DNA of 64,000 nt, from NCBI RefSeq assembly GCF_025215155.1, contig NZ_JALHAM010000106.1. The stretch is one strand, 5' to 3'. This DNA is from Dryocola clanedunensis (GTDB taxonomy: Bacteria > Pseudomonadota > Gammaproteobacteria > Enterobacterales > Enterobacteriaceae). Below the pieces are notes generated by a model. That model had not been told where the DNA came from, did no database searches, and worked only from the letters and a program-made list of their open reading frames with translations. A program made the position numbers and the translations under genes. Positions within the stretch are counted from its first letter, which is position 1, and each line of letters starts with the position of its first letter. Shown here one piece after another: positions 52,456 to 60,900 of this stretch.

Positions 52456-53304
52456 TCACCCCCGCCAGAAAGGCTTATCCCCCAGTATCGTTGCACGATG
52501 CATTACCCGCCGGGCGGGCAGATAATCCGCGTTGGCGTAATGCTGGGTGACGCGGTTGTCCCAGATAGCAATGTCGTTTTCCTGCCAGCGCCAGCGGACC
52601 TGGAACTCCGGTTTGGTGACGTGGGCGAACAGGAACGCCAGCAGCGCGTCGCTCTCTTTCTGCGCCAGATCGACAATCCGCGTGGTAAACCCTTCGTTCA
52701 CAAACAGCGCCTGCCTGCCGCTCACCGGGTGAGTGCGCACAACCGGGTGATTGAGCGGAGGATTTTTGATAACGGCTTCCCGCCAGCGCTGGTGCTCTGC
52801 TTCGCTGCCGGTATGTTTATATTCCGGGAATGACTTCCTGAAATCGTGCTCCGCCTCCAGCCCGGACAGCAGGCGTTTGAACGGTTCGGACAGCGCCTCG
52901 TAAGCCGCGATGCCGCTGCTCCACAGCGTATCGCCTCCCGTTTCCGGCAGCGTTTTCGCCGCCAGAATCGCCCCGGCAGGCGGCGTCTCAATGAAGGTGA
53001 CGTCGGTATGCCAGTTGTCGTTATCCGGCGGGTTATCGTCGTGGGTATCCAGCACGATTATCTCCTCCACGCCCTCCGCGTGCGGATAGACCGGGTGAAT
53101 GTGCAAATCCCCGAAGCGCATCGCCAGCGCCCGCTGCTGCTGCGGCGTAATCGCCTGGTCGCGGAAGAACAGCACCTGATGGCGGATCAGCGCGTGGTAG
53201 AGCTGCTCGAACTGGTTATCGCTCAGGCTGCGCGTTAAATCCACCCCGCTCACCAGCCCGCCGATGTACGGCCCCAGCGGCACAATATTCACTTTTTCAC
53301 TCAT
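52456..53304 (-). CDS. tauD: Taurine dioxygenase
   Basis: 282 residues from the ATG at 53304, matching E. coli TauD (283). It is an Fe(II)/2-oxoglutarate dioxygenase with the HTDVTF metal motif near residue 98, the distal His near 255 (MHRATI) and the oxoglutarate-binding Arg nearby. It releases sulfite from taurine. Its start overlaps the tauC stop (ATGA). Confidence 0.96.
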   Translation of the reverse strand: MSEKVNIVPLGPYIGGLVSGVDLTRSLSDNQFEQLYHALIRHQVLFFRDQAITPQQQRALAMRFGDLHIHPVYPHAEGVEEIIVLDTHDDNPPDNDNWHTDVTFIETPPAGAILAAKTLPETGGDTLWSSGIAAYEALSEPFKRLLSGLEAEHDFRKSFPEYKHTGSEAEHQRWREAVIKNPPLNHPVVRTHPVSGRQALFVNEGFTTRIVDLAQKESDALLAFLFAHVTKPEFQVRWRWQENDIAIWDNRVTQHYANADYLPARRVMHRATILGDKPFWRG

Positions 53305-54128
53305 TGCCCTTCTCCATGCCATGGGGTTAACCGACGCTGTAGCGCGCGTAAACCCAGTTCTAAACAGAATGCGATAACGGCAATCACACCGATGCCTGCA
53401 AGCACCACGTCCGTTGCCAGGAATTCACCGGCGGACTGCACCATAAAGCCCAGCCCGCGGGTTGCCGCGATAAGCTCCGCTGCGACCAGCGTTGACCAGC
53501 CCACGCCCAGCCCGATGCGGAATCCGGTAAGAATTTCCGGCAGCGCGCCGGGCAGAATCACATGCCAGACAACCTGCGAACGCGTTGCGCCCAGCGCCCG
53601 CGCCGCCCGAATGCGAACCTGCGAGGCGCTTCGCACGCCAGCCATCGTCGACATGGCGACAGGGGCAAAGATCGCCAGATAAATCAGCAGGATTTTCGAG
53701 GTTTCGCCGATGCCAAACCAGATCACCATCAGCGGCAGATAGGCCAGCGGCGGCACCGGGCGATACAGTTCGATCAGCGGGTCGAGAATGCCGCGCACGG
53801 TCGGGCTAAGGCCCATCGCAATCCCGACGGGAATACCGATCAGCACGGCGGCAGCGAGCGCGGTCAGAATACGCAGCAGGCTGGCGGCCAGATGCTGCCA
53901 CAGCGTGGCGTCCATAAAGCCCTGCGGCCCGGCGATGCTAATCAGCTTGCTCAGCACCTGCCCCGGCGGCGGCAGAAGCAGCGGGCTGACCCACTGCTCG
54001 GCGGCTACCCACCACCACAGCAGAACGATGGCGGTGAGCGTGGTCAGGCTTAACGTAACGTGGCGCGAGAAGGGCCAGCGCCAGGCCAGGCGGCGGCGCT
54101 GCATTTTATCCGTGATGACGATGCTCAT
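53301..54128 (-). CDS. tauC: Taurine ABC transporter permease
   Basis: A 275-residue permease with six membrane segments and the EAA loop (GATRSQVVWHVILPGALPEI) near residue 180 that contacts TauB. It overlaps tauB and tauD by 4 bp each. Confidence 0.95.
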   Translation of the reverse strand: MSIVITDKMQRRRLAWRWPFSRHVTLSLTTLTAIVLLWWWVAAEQWVSPLLLPPPGQVLSKLISIAGPQGFMDATLWQHLAASLLRILTALAAAVLIGIPVGIAMGLSPTVRGILDPLIELYRPVPPLAYLPLMVIWFGIGETSKILLIYLAIFAPVAMSTMAGVRSASQVRIRAARALGATRSQVVWHVILPGALPEILTGFRIGLGVGWSTLVAAELIAATRGLGFMVQSAGEFLATDVVLAGIGVIAVIAFCLELGLRALQRRLTPWHGEGQ

Positions 54129-54892
54129 AGAAAGCCCTCGCGCTGTTCAAACACACGGCTAAGCACGTATTCGCGCTTAGCGATAAATTCCGGGTCGGAC
54201 TTGATGCTGCGGCAAGGTTCGCCTGCGGCAAAGCGGCGGCCAAAATCAAGCGGCAGGCGCTCCAGCACGCGCCCAGGCCCCGGCGACAGCAGCACCAGCT
54301 CGGTGGCAAGAAACACGGCCTCTTCGATATCGTGGGTGATAAGCAGAACCTGACGGCGGCTCTCGTGCCACAGCTTCAGCAGCAGGGTCTGCATCTGTTC
54401 GCGGGTGAACGCGTCCAGCGCGCCAAAAGGCTCATCGAGCAGCAGAAGCTGCGGTTTTGTTGCCAGCGCGCGGGCGATACCCACCCGCTGCCGCTGCCCG
54501 CCGGAAAGCTGCCAGATGGCGCGCTTCGCCTTATCCTCCAGGCCAACCTTGCGCAGCATGTCGAGGGCGATTTCATCCCGCTGCTCTTTCGGCTGCCCGG
54601 CAAGCTGCAGCCCGAAGGCCACGTTATCCAGCACCGTGCGCCACGGCAGCAGCCCTTCATTCTGAAAGACCACGCCGCGCTCGGCGCCCGGCCCGGTTAC
54701 CTGTCGGCCCTGTAGGGTGATGCTGCCGGTATCGTAAGGAACAAAGCCGGCGATGAGATTCAACAACGTTGTTTTGCCGCAGCCGGACGGGCCGAGCACC
54801 ACCAGCAGCTCGCCTTCATCCACCGTCAGATTGATGTCGTTAAGGACGGTTTTGCCGCCGTAATCCGCGCTAAGCCCTGATACCTGCAACAT
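54125..54892 (-). CDS. tauB: Taurine ABC transporter ATPase
   Basis: A 255-residue ATP-binding subunit with Walker A GPSGCGKTT near residue 34, signature LSGGQRQRVGIARAL near 128 and Walker B LLLLDEPFGALD near 148. It powers taurine import with TauC and TauA. Confidence 0.96.
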   Translation of the reverse strand: MLQVSGLSADYGGKTVLNDINLTVDEGELLVVLGPSGCGKTTLLNLIAGFVPYDTGSITLQGRQVTGPGAERGVVFQNEGLLPWRTVLDNVAFGLQLAGQPKEQRDEIALDMLRKVGLEDKAKRAIWQLSGGQRQRVGIARALATKPQLLLLDEPFGALDAFTREQMQTLLLKLWHESRRQVLLITHDIEEAVFLATELVLLSPGPGRVLERLPLDFGRRFAAGEPCRSIKSDPEFIAKREYVLSRVFEQREGFL

Positions 54893-54901
54893 AACTCCTC
54901 C

Positions 54902-55876
54902 TTACTGCGCCAGCGGTTTCACGAAGCGATCGGTGACGAACTGGCTGTAGTCCGTTGCCACCGCCGGGACTTTGCCCTGCGCCTTCAGGAACTGCGCGGT
55001 GTCCACTATCGCCTTGTTCACCGGGCCGGTAAGCTGCTCGGCTTGCTGGCTCGCGGTGAGGTAGGTATTGCCCTTCACCAGGCCCGGCACGTCGCTTTCC
55101 GGTACGCCGCTCAGGCGGGAAAGTTTGCTCAGGTTATCCGGCTGCTTAAGCCATGCGTCCGGGTTATCGATGTAGCTCTTCTGGGCCGCGAGCGCGCTTT
55201 TGGCAAAGGCTGCTACCACTTCAGGATGCTGCCGGGCGAAGTCTTTACGAACTACCCAGACGTCAAGCGTAGGCGCGCCCCACTTGCCGACCTGCGCGGA
55301 GTCCGTCAGCACCTTGCCGTCTTTTTCCAGCTCGTTAACGGCAGGCGCCCAGACGTAAGCGCCGTCGATATCGCCGCGCTGCCAGGCAGCAATAATTGCC
55401 GGGGGCTGTAAATTAAGGATTTGCACCTGGCCCGGCTTGATACCCCAGTGTTTGAGGGCGGCCAGCAGGCTGTAATGGGTGGTCGAGATAAAGGGCACCG
55501 CGATGCGCTTGCCGATCAGATCCTGCGGGCCGGAGATGCCTTTCTTCACCACCAGCGCTTCGGAATTACCGAGCTGAGACGCCAGCAGGAACACCTCAAT
55601 CGGCACCTTCTGGCTGGCGGCGACGGCGAGCGGGCTGGAGCCGATATTGCCAATCTGCACGTCGCCGGAGGCCAGGGCACGCACCACGGAAGCGCCGCTG
55701 TCGAACTTGCGCCATTCGACCTTCGCGCCGCTGTCTTTGGCAAAGGCGTTATCGGCCTGCGCAACTTTGGCGGGTTCGGCAGAAGTCTGATAAGCCACGG
55801 TGACGTCCACCGCGAACGCCGGGGCGGCGATAAGGGCCAGCGCTGCCAGCCATAAATTACGTTTCGTTCCTGCCAT
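54902..55876 (-). CDS. tauA: Taurine-binding periplasmic protein
   Basis: 324 residues from the ATG at 55876, with GGAG at 8 bp; the in-frame ATG at 55894 is less likely. A signal peptide (about 1-22) is followed by the conserved VTVAYQTSAEPAKVAQAD and LASGDVQIGNIGSSPLAVAAS segments, nearly identical to E. coli TauA. First gene of tauABCD. Confidence 0.96.
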   Translation of the reverse strand: MAGTKRNLWLAALALIAAPAFAVDVTVAYQTSAEPAKVAQADNAFAKDSGAKVEWRKFDSGASVVRALASGDVQIGNIGSSPLAVAASQKVPIEVFLLASQLGNSEALVVKKGISGPQDLIGKRIAVPFISTTHYSLLAALKHWGIKPGQVQILNLQPPAIIAAWQRGDIDGAYVWAPAVNELEKDGKVLTDSAQVGKWGAPTLDVWVVRKDFARQHPEVVAAFAKSALAAQKSYIDNPDAWLKQPDNLSKLSRLSGVPESDVPGLVKGNTYLTASQQAEQLTGPVNKAIVDTAQFLKAQGKVPAVATDYSQFVTDRFVKPLAQ

Positions 55877-55926
55877 GATCTCTGCTCCGCTCAAAGGTGA
55901 GATCGCAGTATTCCTGGCAAGCGTCC

Positions 55927-55969
55927 GGACATAAAAGAATTAAAAATTATCGCTAATGCTTTTATGTCC
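55927..55969. promoter_or_regulatory. 11-bp inverted repeat upstream of tauA
   Basis: GGACATAAAAG (55927-55937) and CTTTTATGTCC (55959-55969) are perfectly complementary, centred 32 bp apart, about three helical turns. In E. coli the tau promoter is bound by CysB and Cbl; this repeat is a candidate binding region. Confidence 0.5.
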
Positions 55970-56014
55970 TTAGATGAAATTCGGGGAAGGATAGTCGGGG
56001 GATGGGAATAAGCT

Positions 56015-57340
56015 CTAGCCTTTCGTTAAACGTCCACACTGTTCCATCATGCCATTGAATATTGATTCTGCGGCTTGTTGAGGAAAGGGTGACGCTATTG
56101 CGTTCGCTACCCTGTCGATAACTTTTGGCGTAGCGGTAATGACCTCATCAATTATTTGATTTACTTCCTCGTGGCTCAAACCGGTTAATTCGCCATGTTT
56201 AATCCAGTGCCTGCGCTGAATCTTATGAATAAGGTAATAGTTGCCGCTGCCACGGACAGCCATCGCTAGCTTACATTTTTGCCAGGATACCTGATTGTTA
56301 CCCCGGCCGATTACCGGCCACGCGGACAAAATATCGTAGAGCGGCGTCAGGTGATAACGATTTTGCGGAAGGTGGGCAAGGCTGAAATTCTTTGCATGTC
56401 CGTCAGTTGCGGCCAGTATCCAGAATACGATCTGAGCTTTGAAGAAATCGTACCGATCTTTAGAAGCATGTTCGGATCGGCTCAATATCGTCATTACGTC
56501 GGTAATTCCAGGCCCACCATCCGCCTGGTATTTACGTAACGGAGAAACGCCCATAGCCTGACATAGATCTTCCTGAGGAAGCCGAACCCACCATTTACCG
56601 TCTGAGGACAAACGACGATCGAATCGCTCAACGACGAGCGCTTTTTGGTCGTCAAATCGAGCAATTTCAGTTTTGGCTACGGATAACCCGTACTCTGCGA
56701 CGATAAGAGAACACAGCCATTCATTCTCTATAGAAGTACTCATGTCAGCCCGCATATTGCCCACTAAACCCATCGGCAATTTAAAAATATGCGTTGTTGG
56801 TGTATTTCCCGCAGGCAAACACCACTGAGCGTTGTGCCACAATAACGCTGTTTTTTCCTGTGCCCCTGCTATCGATAAGCGCAGGTCAGCGTCTTCAGCA
56901 CTTTCGCCTGAAAACGCTACTGCTCCTGTATTGCGCAGCATGGCTGCTATTTCAGCTTCGCAGAGCGGGCGCTGATTAATTGAAAAAACATTCTGCGGCC
57001 ATTCACCTTCTTTAAGTAACTGAATGGCTCCGGCACAATCCCGACCTGCCTCGGTTAGCAGGTCGAATGGTTCAGTACTTTTGGCCTGATAACGTATTGC
57101 CAGACGTCGGCGAATCCCTTCGCTGTCAGGCAGTAAGTTATCAAAATAGTTGCGGACGACTTCGCCTCGATGAGATTCATTCCCCGGAAGAAAGGGTAAA
57201 GAAAGCGACAGTGCTCTTCCCTGCTCATCCGCAGCCCACGCGGGAAGATACGTTAACCGCTCTTCGCCTTTTTGCCTTTCCCAGAAGCCAACCTGGATGC
57301 CGTTCATCCAGATAGCTAAACGATGCTGTATCCGCCGCAT
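56015..57340 (-). CDS. hipA: Serine/threonine-protein kinase toxin HipA
   Basis: 441 residues from the ATG at 57340 (MRRIQHR), one longer than E. coli HipA; the frame to 57442 runs into hipB. It keeps the autophosphorylated serine and P-loop SIAGAQEKTALL near residue 150, catalytic ATDGHAKNFS near 305 and LYDILSAWP near 328. E. coli HipA phosphorylates glutamyl-tRNA synthetase and induces persistence. It is 4 bp from hipB. Confidence 0.93.
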   Translation of the reverse strand: MRRIQHRLAIWMNGIQVGFWERQKGEERLTYLPAWAADEQGRALSLSLPFLPGNESHRGEVVRNYFDNLLPDSEGIRRRLAIRYQAKSTEPFDLLTEAGRDCAGAIQLLKEGEWPQNVFSINQRPLCEAEIAAMLRNTGAVAFSGESAEDADLRLSIAGAQEKTALLWHNAQWCLPAGNTPTTHIFKLPMGLVGNMRADMSTSIENEWLCSLIVAEYGLSVAKTEIARFDDQKALVVERFDRRLSSDGKWWVRLPQEDLCQAMGVSPLRKYQADGGPGITDVMTILSRSEHASKDRYDFFKAQIVFWILAATDGHAKNFSLAHLPQNRYHLTPLYDILSAWPVIGRGNNQVSWQKCKLAMAVRGSGNYYLIHKIQRRHWIKHGELTGLSHEEVNQIIDEVITATPKVIDRVANAIASPFPQQAAESIFNGMMEQCGRLTKG

Positions 57341-57344
57341 AGCC

Positions 57345-57638
57345 TTACCACTCCTCTCGCCTGGCAGGTGAGTCTGAGTAATCCTGCCGCTCTTCCTTCG
57401 CGAAGCCAGCCAAATCCGACTCATCAACAAGTACCATTTCAATGCCTAAGACGTTAAAAACCCGAAACAGTCTTTCAATGCTGGACGCAGAGGGATTAGC
57501 TTCAAGTCGGGCATAGGTCTGCTGCGTGACGCCAAGTTTTTCCGACACCTCTTTTTGCGTCATGCCTCTGGCTTTGCGGAATCCCACCAGCAGCGGGCGC
57601 AATTGATTTAGAGTTTTAACTGGAAAGTTTGGGTTCAT
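57345..57638 (-). CDS. hipB: Antitoxin HipB
   Basis: A 97-residue XRE protein with a helix-turn-helix (about 25-65, MTQKEVSEKLGVTQQTYARL) and a C-terminal EEW, the terminal tryptophan being typical of HipB. It neutralises HipA and represses the operon. Repeated operator-like sequences lie upstream. Confidence 0.9.
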   Translation of the reverse strand: MNPNFPVKTLNQLRPLLVGFRKARGMTQKEVSEKLGVTQQTYARLEANPSASSIERLFRVFNVLGIEMVLVDESDLAGFAKEERQDYSDSPARREEW

Positions 57639-57671
57639 TAGCGGCTCGTATGAAAGTCTTCACATACACAT

Positions 57672-57736
57672 TATAGGCTGTATTTCGAGTTTACAGCTTA
57701 TAGACTGTGATCGCTATAAACAACTCATAAGCTGTA
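57672..57736 (-). promoter_or_regulatory. hipB operator repeats
   Basis: TATAGGCTGTA (57672-57682) and TACAGCTTATA (57692-57702) form an inverted repeat with one mismatch; the inverted half CATAAGCTGTAA recurs at 57726-57737. They lie 35-100 bp upstream of hipB, where HipB autoregulates in E. coli, but the motif is not the TATCC/GGATA of K-12. Confidence 0.6.
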
Positions 57737-57741
57737 AAAAC

Positions 57742-57767
57742 AGAAAACAGCCCGCAGGCTGTTTTCT
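57742..57767 (-). terminator. murP terminator
   Basis: A perfect 11-bp stem (AGAAAACAGCC with GGCTGTTTTCT) and a CGCA loop lie 54 bp after murP, with T-rich sequence following on the minus strand. Confidence 0.8.
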
Positions 57768-57820
57768 ATGCAATTATAAAGCCCTTCGCCAGTATAAAAT
57801 TTGACGAAGAAATACCTGCA

Positions 57821-59266
57821 TCAACTCAAATCAACATTCTTGCTACCGAAGAACCAGGTGAGCACGAAGCCCGCGAAGTAAGAAATCAAAATACCCGCAA
57901 CGTAGACCGCCATGCCCGCGAATATGCCCTGGCCCGAGGTCATCAGCGGAATGGAGACCAGCCCGGACGGGCCGAACACGGTGTTCAGACCTACCGGCAG
58001 GCCCAGCCAGGCGACCAGGCCGATAAAGAAGCCGCCCACGCCGCCGCCGATGCAGGCGGTGATAAACGGTTTCAGGCGCGGCAGCGTGACGCCGTAGATC
58101 AGCGGTTCGCCAATGCCCAGCAGGCCCGGGAAAATCGCTCCTTTGATCTGCGTGCGCAGCGTGGAGCCTTTTGGCGAGCGGGCGAACAGCGCGAGCGCAG
58201 CCCCCACCTGCCCTGCTCCGGCCATTGCCAGAATCGGGAACAGAGAGTTAAAGCCCTGCACGTCCATCAGCGCGAAGTAGACCGGGACAAAGCCCTGGTG
58301 GATGCCGAACACCACGGCTATCAGGAACAGCCCGGCCAGCAGCGCGGTACCGAACGGGTTGCCGTTCAGATGCAGGAACAGCCAGGACATGCCCTTAAAC
58401 AACTCCCCGCCTATCGGCATAATCGCCACGAAGGTGATTGCGCAGGTGATCAGCAGCGTGATGGTCGAAGTGAGGATCATGTCCAGATTATCCGGGATCA
58501 CCCGCCGCACCTGGCGTTCAATCCACGCGCCCAGAATACAGGCGAGCAGCACGCCTATAATATTGCCGCGCGGGTCGATGGCCATGCCGAAGAAGTTATC
58601 CATCCCCGCGTAGTAGCCCACCGTCCCTTCCGGCACGTAGCGCAGGATAAACAGCGAGGCGATAATCGCGCCGTTCACCCCCGTGCCGCCGAAGGCTTTC
58701 TGGGTGTTGTAGCCGATCAGGATGCTCAGGAAGGTAAACAGGCCGATGCTGAACACCTTCATGTAGGCAATCATCTGCGTCAGCCAGGCGGCGGTCGTCA
58801 CGCCGTCCACCACCAGCGTTTGTTGCAGCAGCGTGGCGATGCCCAGCAGCAGGCCTGCGGCGATAAATCCCGGAATGAGCGGCGTAAAGATAGTGGCAAA
58901 CTTCGTCAAAAAGTTATGCACCGCGCTGTTCTGCTTCGCCTTCATCTGCTGCTTGTTCTGGCGCGCCGTCGCCTGGAGATCGGCGCTCTCTTCCCCTGAC
59001 GGCCGGGTGCCGTCGGCAAGCTTCGCATTCATCATTTCGCTGGCCGTTTGCGCCTTGCCAGGGCCAAGAATGATTTGCAGCTGGTCGTCGCCGTTGACCA
59101 CGCCCATCACGCCGGGGATCTTCTTCAGCTCGTCCATCTGAATAAGCTGACGATCCTTAAGCGTTAAGCGCAGGCGAGTCATGCAGTTGCCACAGATCAG
59201 AATATTTCCGCCGCCGCCCGTCAGGCGCAGGATCTCGTCAATCATCGGGCCGGTGATTTTTGCCAT
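57821..59266 (-). CDS. murP: PTS N-acetylmuramic acid EIIBC
   Basis: 481 residues: N-terminal EIIB domain with the phosphocysteine in GNCMTRLRL (Cys28), then a glucose-family EIIC with about ten membrane segments and GIGEPLIYGVTLPRLKPF near residue 380. It lacks an EIIA and should use Crr. It imports N-acetylmuramic acid as the 6-phosphate and lies 1 bp after murQ. Confidence 0.93.
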   Translation of the reverse strand: MAKITGPMIDEILRLTGGGGNILICGNCMTRLRLTLKDRQLIQMDELKKIPGVMGVVNGDDQLQIILGPGKAQTASEMMNAKLADGTRPSGEESADLQATARQNKQQMKAKQNSAVHNFLTKFATIFTPLIPGFIAAGLLLGIATLLQQTLVVDGVTTAAWLTQMIAYMKVFSIGLFTFLSILIGYNTQKAFGGTGVNGAIIASLFILRYVPEGTVGYYAGMDNFFGMAIDPRGNIIGVLLACILGAWIERQVRRVIPDNLDMILTSTITLLITCAITFVAIMPIGGELFKGMSWLFLHLNGNPFGTALLAGLFLIAVVFGIHQGFVPVYFALMDVQGFNSLFPILAMAGAGQVGAALALFARSPKGSTLRTQIKGAIFPGLLGIGEPLIYGVTLPRLKPFITACIGGGVGGFFIGLVAWLGLPVGLNTVFGPSGLVSIPLMTSGQGIFAGMAVYVAGILISYFAGFVLTWFFGSKNVDLS

Positions 59267-59267
59267 G

Positions 59268-60176
59268 TTATGTTGTGATCCCCTGCAGCGCTTTACGGAT
59301 GAAGCCCTGATGTTTGGCTAACAGCGCCCCCGCATCGGTAGCCGACAGGCCGCTCAGCATCATCAGAATGGCGGTTTTACAGTGGCGGCTGCATTCGCCG
59401 AGCGCCTTCTGGGCCTCTTCCGGCGTGCAGTCGGTCGCTTCCACCACGATGTTGACCTGGCGCTGGAGGAGCTTGGCGTTGGTCGCCTCTACGTCCACCA
59501 TCAGGTTGCCGTAGACCTTGCCGCTGCGGATCATCGCCCCGGTGGTGATCATATTCAGGATCAGCTTCTGCGCCGTGCCCGCCTTCATGCGCGAGGAGCC
59601 GGTCACCACTTCCGCACCCACTACCGGCTCGATGGCGATATCCGCCGCCTGGCTCATTTCGCTGCCGGGGTTACAGGAAATCGCAGCAACGGTTGCGCCA
59701 GCGCTTTTTGCATAGGCCATTGCGCCCAGCACGTACGGCGTGCGCCCGCTGGCGGCGATCCCGACCAGCACATCCCGATCGTTAAAATTAAGATCCCGCA
59801 GATCCTGCTCGCCCATTTCGCGGCTGTCTTCGGCGTTTTCTACCGCCTGTAAAATAGCGGGATGCCCGCCCGCAATCAGCCCAACCACCTGCTCGCGCGG
59901 CGTGCCGTAAGTTGGCGGGCACTCGCTCGCATCGAGAATCCCCAGACGCCCGGACGTACCCGCGCCGCAATAGATTAGCCTGCCGCCGCAGCCGAACGCC
60001 TCAACAACCTTATCAACCACCTGCGCGATCTGCGGCAGCGTTGCCTCCACGGCAACCGGCACCAGCTTGTCCTGCTGGTTGATGACGGCGAGCATGTCGA
60101 GAGTCGGCAGAGTGTCGATTTCTGCGCTTGCCGGGTTGCGGCTTTCGGTAACCAGTTTGTTTAAGTTGATCTTCAT
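59268..60176 (-). CDS. murQ: N-acetylmuramic acid 6-phosphate etherase
   Basis: A 302-residue SIS protein with GAGTSGRLGILDASECPPTY near residue 75 and TGSSRMKAGTAQK near 195, the etherase signatures. It splits MurNAc-6-phosphate to GlcNAc-6-phosphate and lactate in cell-wall recycling. The murR repressor that flanks it in E. coli is not present. Confidence 0.95.
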   Translation of the reverse strand: MKINLNKLVTESRNPASAEIDTLPTLDMLAVINQQDKLVPVAVEATLPQIAQVVDKVVEAFGCGGRLIYCGAGTSGRLGILDASECPPTYGTPREQVVGLIAGGHPAILQAVENAEDSREMGEQDLRDLNFNDRDVLVGIAASGRTPYVLGAMAYAKSAGATVAAISCNPGSEMSQAADIAIEPVVGAEVVTGSSRMKAGTAQKLILNMITTGAMIRSGKVYGNLMVDVEATNAKLLQRQVNIVVEATDCTPEEAQKALGECSRHCKTAILMMLSGLSATDAGALLAKHQGFIRKALQGITT

Positions 60177-60393
60177 TTGGGCGTCCGTTGATTTGGGTTA
60201 GGGGCATAATATGGAATAAATTATTCTATTGCAGTGATACTTGTCACGCGGAACGCGGCGTAAAACGGTAAATTGTTGAGGGAGATGCTGTAAACGAGAG
60301 GGAAATGGCAAAAAAACAAACTATGGCCGGGCCGCCCTGAGGGAATTATTGGAATAATTTATTACCAGCCGTGACGGTAACCAGGTCAATCTT

Positions 60394-60470
60394 GTAGGTC
60401 GGGAAAACGCAGCGTCTCCCGACACCACGGGCGTACGCGGTGCATGACGCTGTCGCTTATCCACCCTACA
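60394..60470. repeat. BIME (paired REP elements)
   Basis: GTAGGTCGGGAAAACGCAGC with GTCTCCCGAC and, inverted, GACGCTGTCGCTTATCCACC lie between glgS and murQ. Confidence 0.75.
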
Positions 60471-60493
60471 AAACCAGATTACAGAGAATGAAA

Positions 60494-60513
60494 AACGGGC
60501 CCGAAGGCCCGTT
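60494..60513 (-). terminator. glgS terminator
   Basis: Perfect 8-bp stem AACGGGCC/GGCCCGTT with CGAA tetraloop and TTTTT on the minus strand, 11 bp after glgS. Confidence 0.9.
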
Positions 60514-60524
60514 GGGTGAAGTGA

Positions 60525-60728
60525 TTAATGTTCCAGTTCCAGCTCAATTGCGCGGGTTGCCTGGAGGCAATATTGTTCGTATCGCTCGCGAAACCAGATC
60601 TTTTGCTCGGTGCTCATATTGCCGGTAACGGCCTGGATATCGACGGGCTGCCCTAACGCGTGCATGCGCGCAAAGCTGCGGGCCAGAAAATCAAAGTTCT
60701 TCACTGCCTGTAGGTTCTTGTGGTTCAT
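60525..60728 (-). CDS. glgS: Surface composition regulator GlgS (ScoR)
   Basis: A 67-residue protein with NFDFLARSFARMHALGQPVD and TRAIELELEH, clearly homologous to E. coli GlgS (66 residues). GlgS affects glycogen accumulation, motility and surface polysaccharide and is under sigma-S and CRP control in E. coli. GAGG precedes the start. Confidence 0.93.
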   Translation of the reverse strand: MNHKNLQAVKNFDFLARSFARMHALGQPVDIQAVTGNMSTEQKIWFRERYEQYCLQATRAIELELEH

Positions 60729-60830
60729 CGCATATCCCTCCGGTGAGTTATTTTCTTTTCAGGTCATATGCTTATCTGGCTTCAGTATTCGCCTGTTGCG
60801 GATTACTTTTTGAACGATTGATGCGGGTTT

Positions 60831-60875
60831 TGCGGATAATCCGCAGGGGAAAGGTGAGGCTTTGATCGGCCTCAC
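60831..60875. other. Palindrome and terminator hairpin between glgS and the transporter
   Basis: TGCGGATAATCCGCA (60831-60845) is a perfect 15-bp palindrome upstream of glgS. GTGAGGC/GCCTCAC (60854-60875) is a likely terminator of the downstream-facing transporter gene. Confidence 0.5.
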
Positions 60876-60900
60876 AAAACACAAGGTTTCTCACAGGTTA

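Larger units (their letters stand above)
60177..60524. promoter_or_regulatory. murQ upstream region with two palindromes and a BIME
   Basis: GAATAAATTATTC (60214-60226) is a perfect 13-bp palindrome near the start of murQ. A related GGAATAATTTATTACC lies at 60351-60366. Similar sequences are used by RpiR-type regulators such as MurR. A BIME follows (60394-60470). No gene is seen. Confidence 0.5.
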
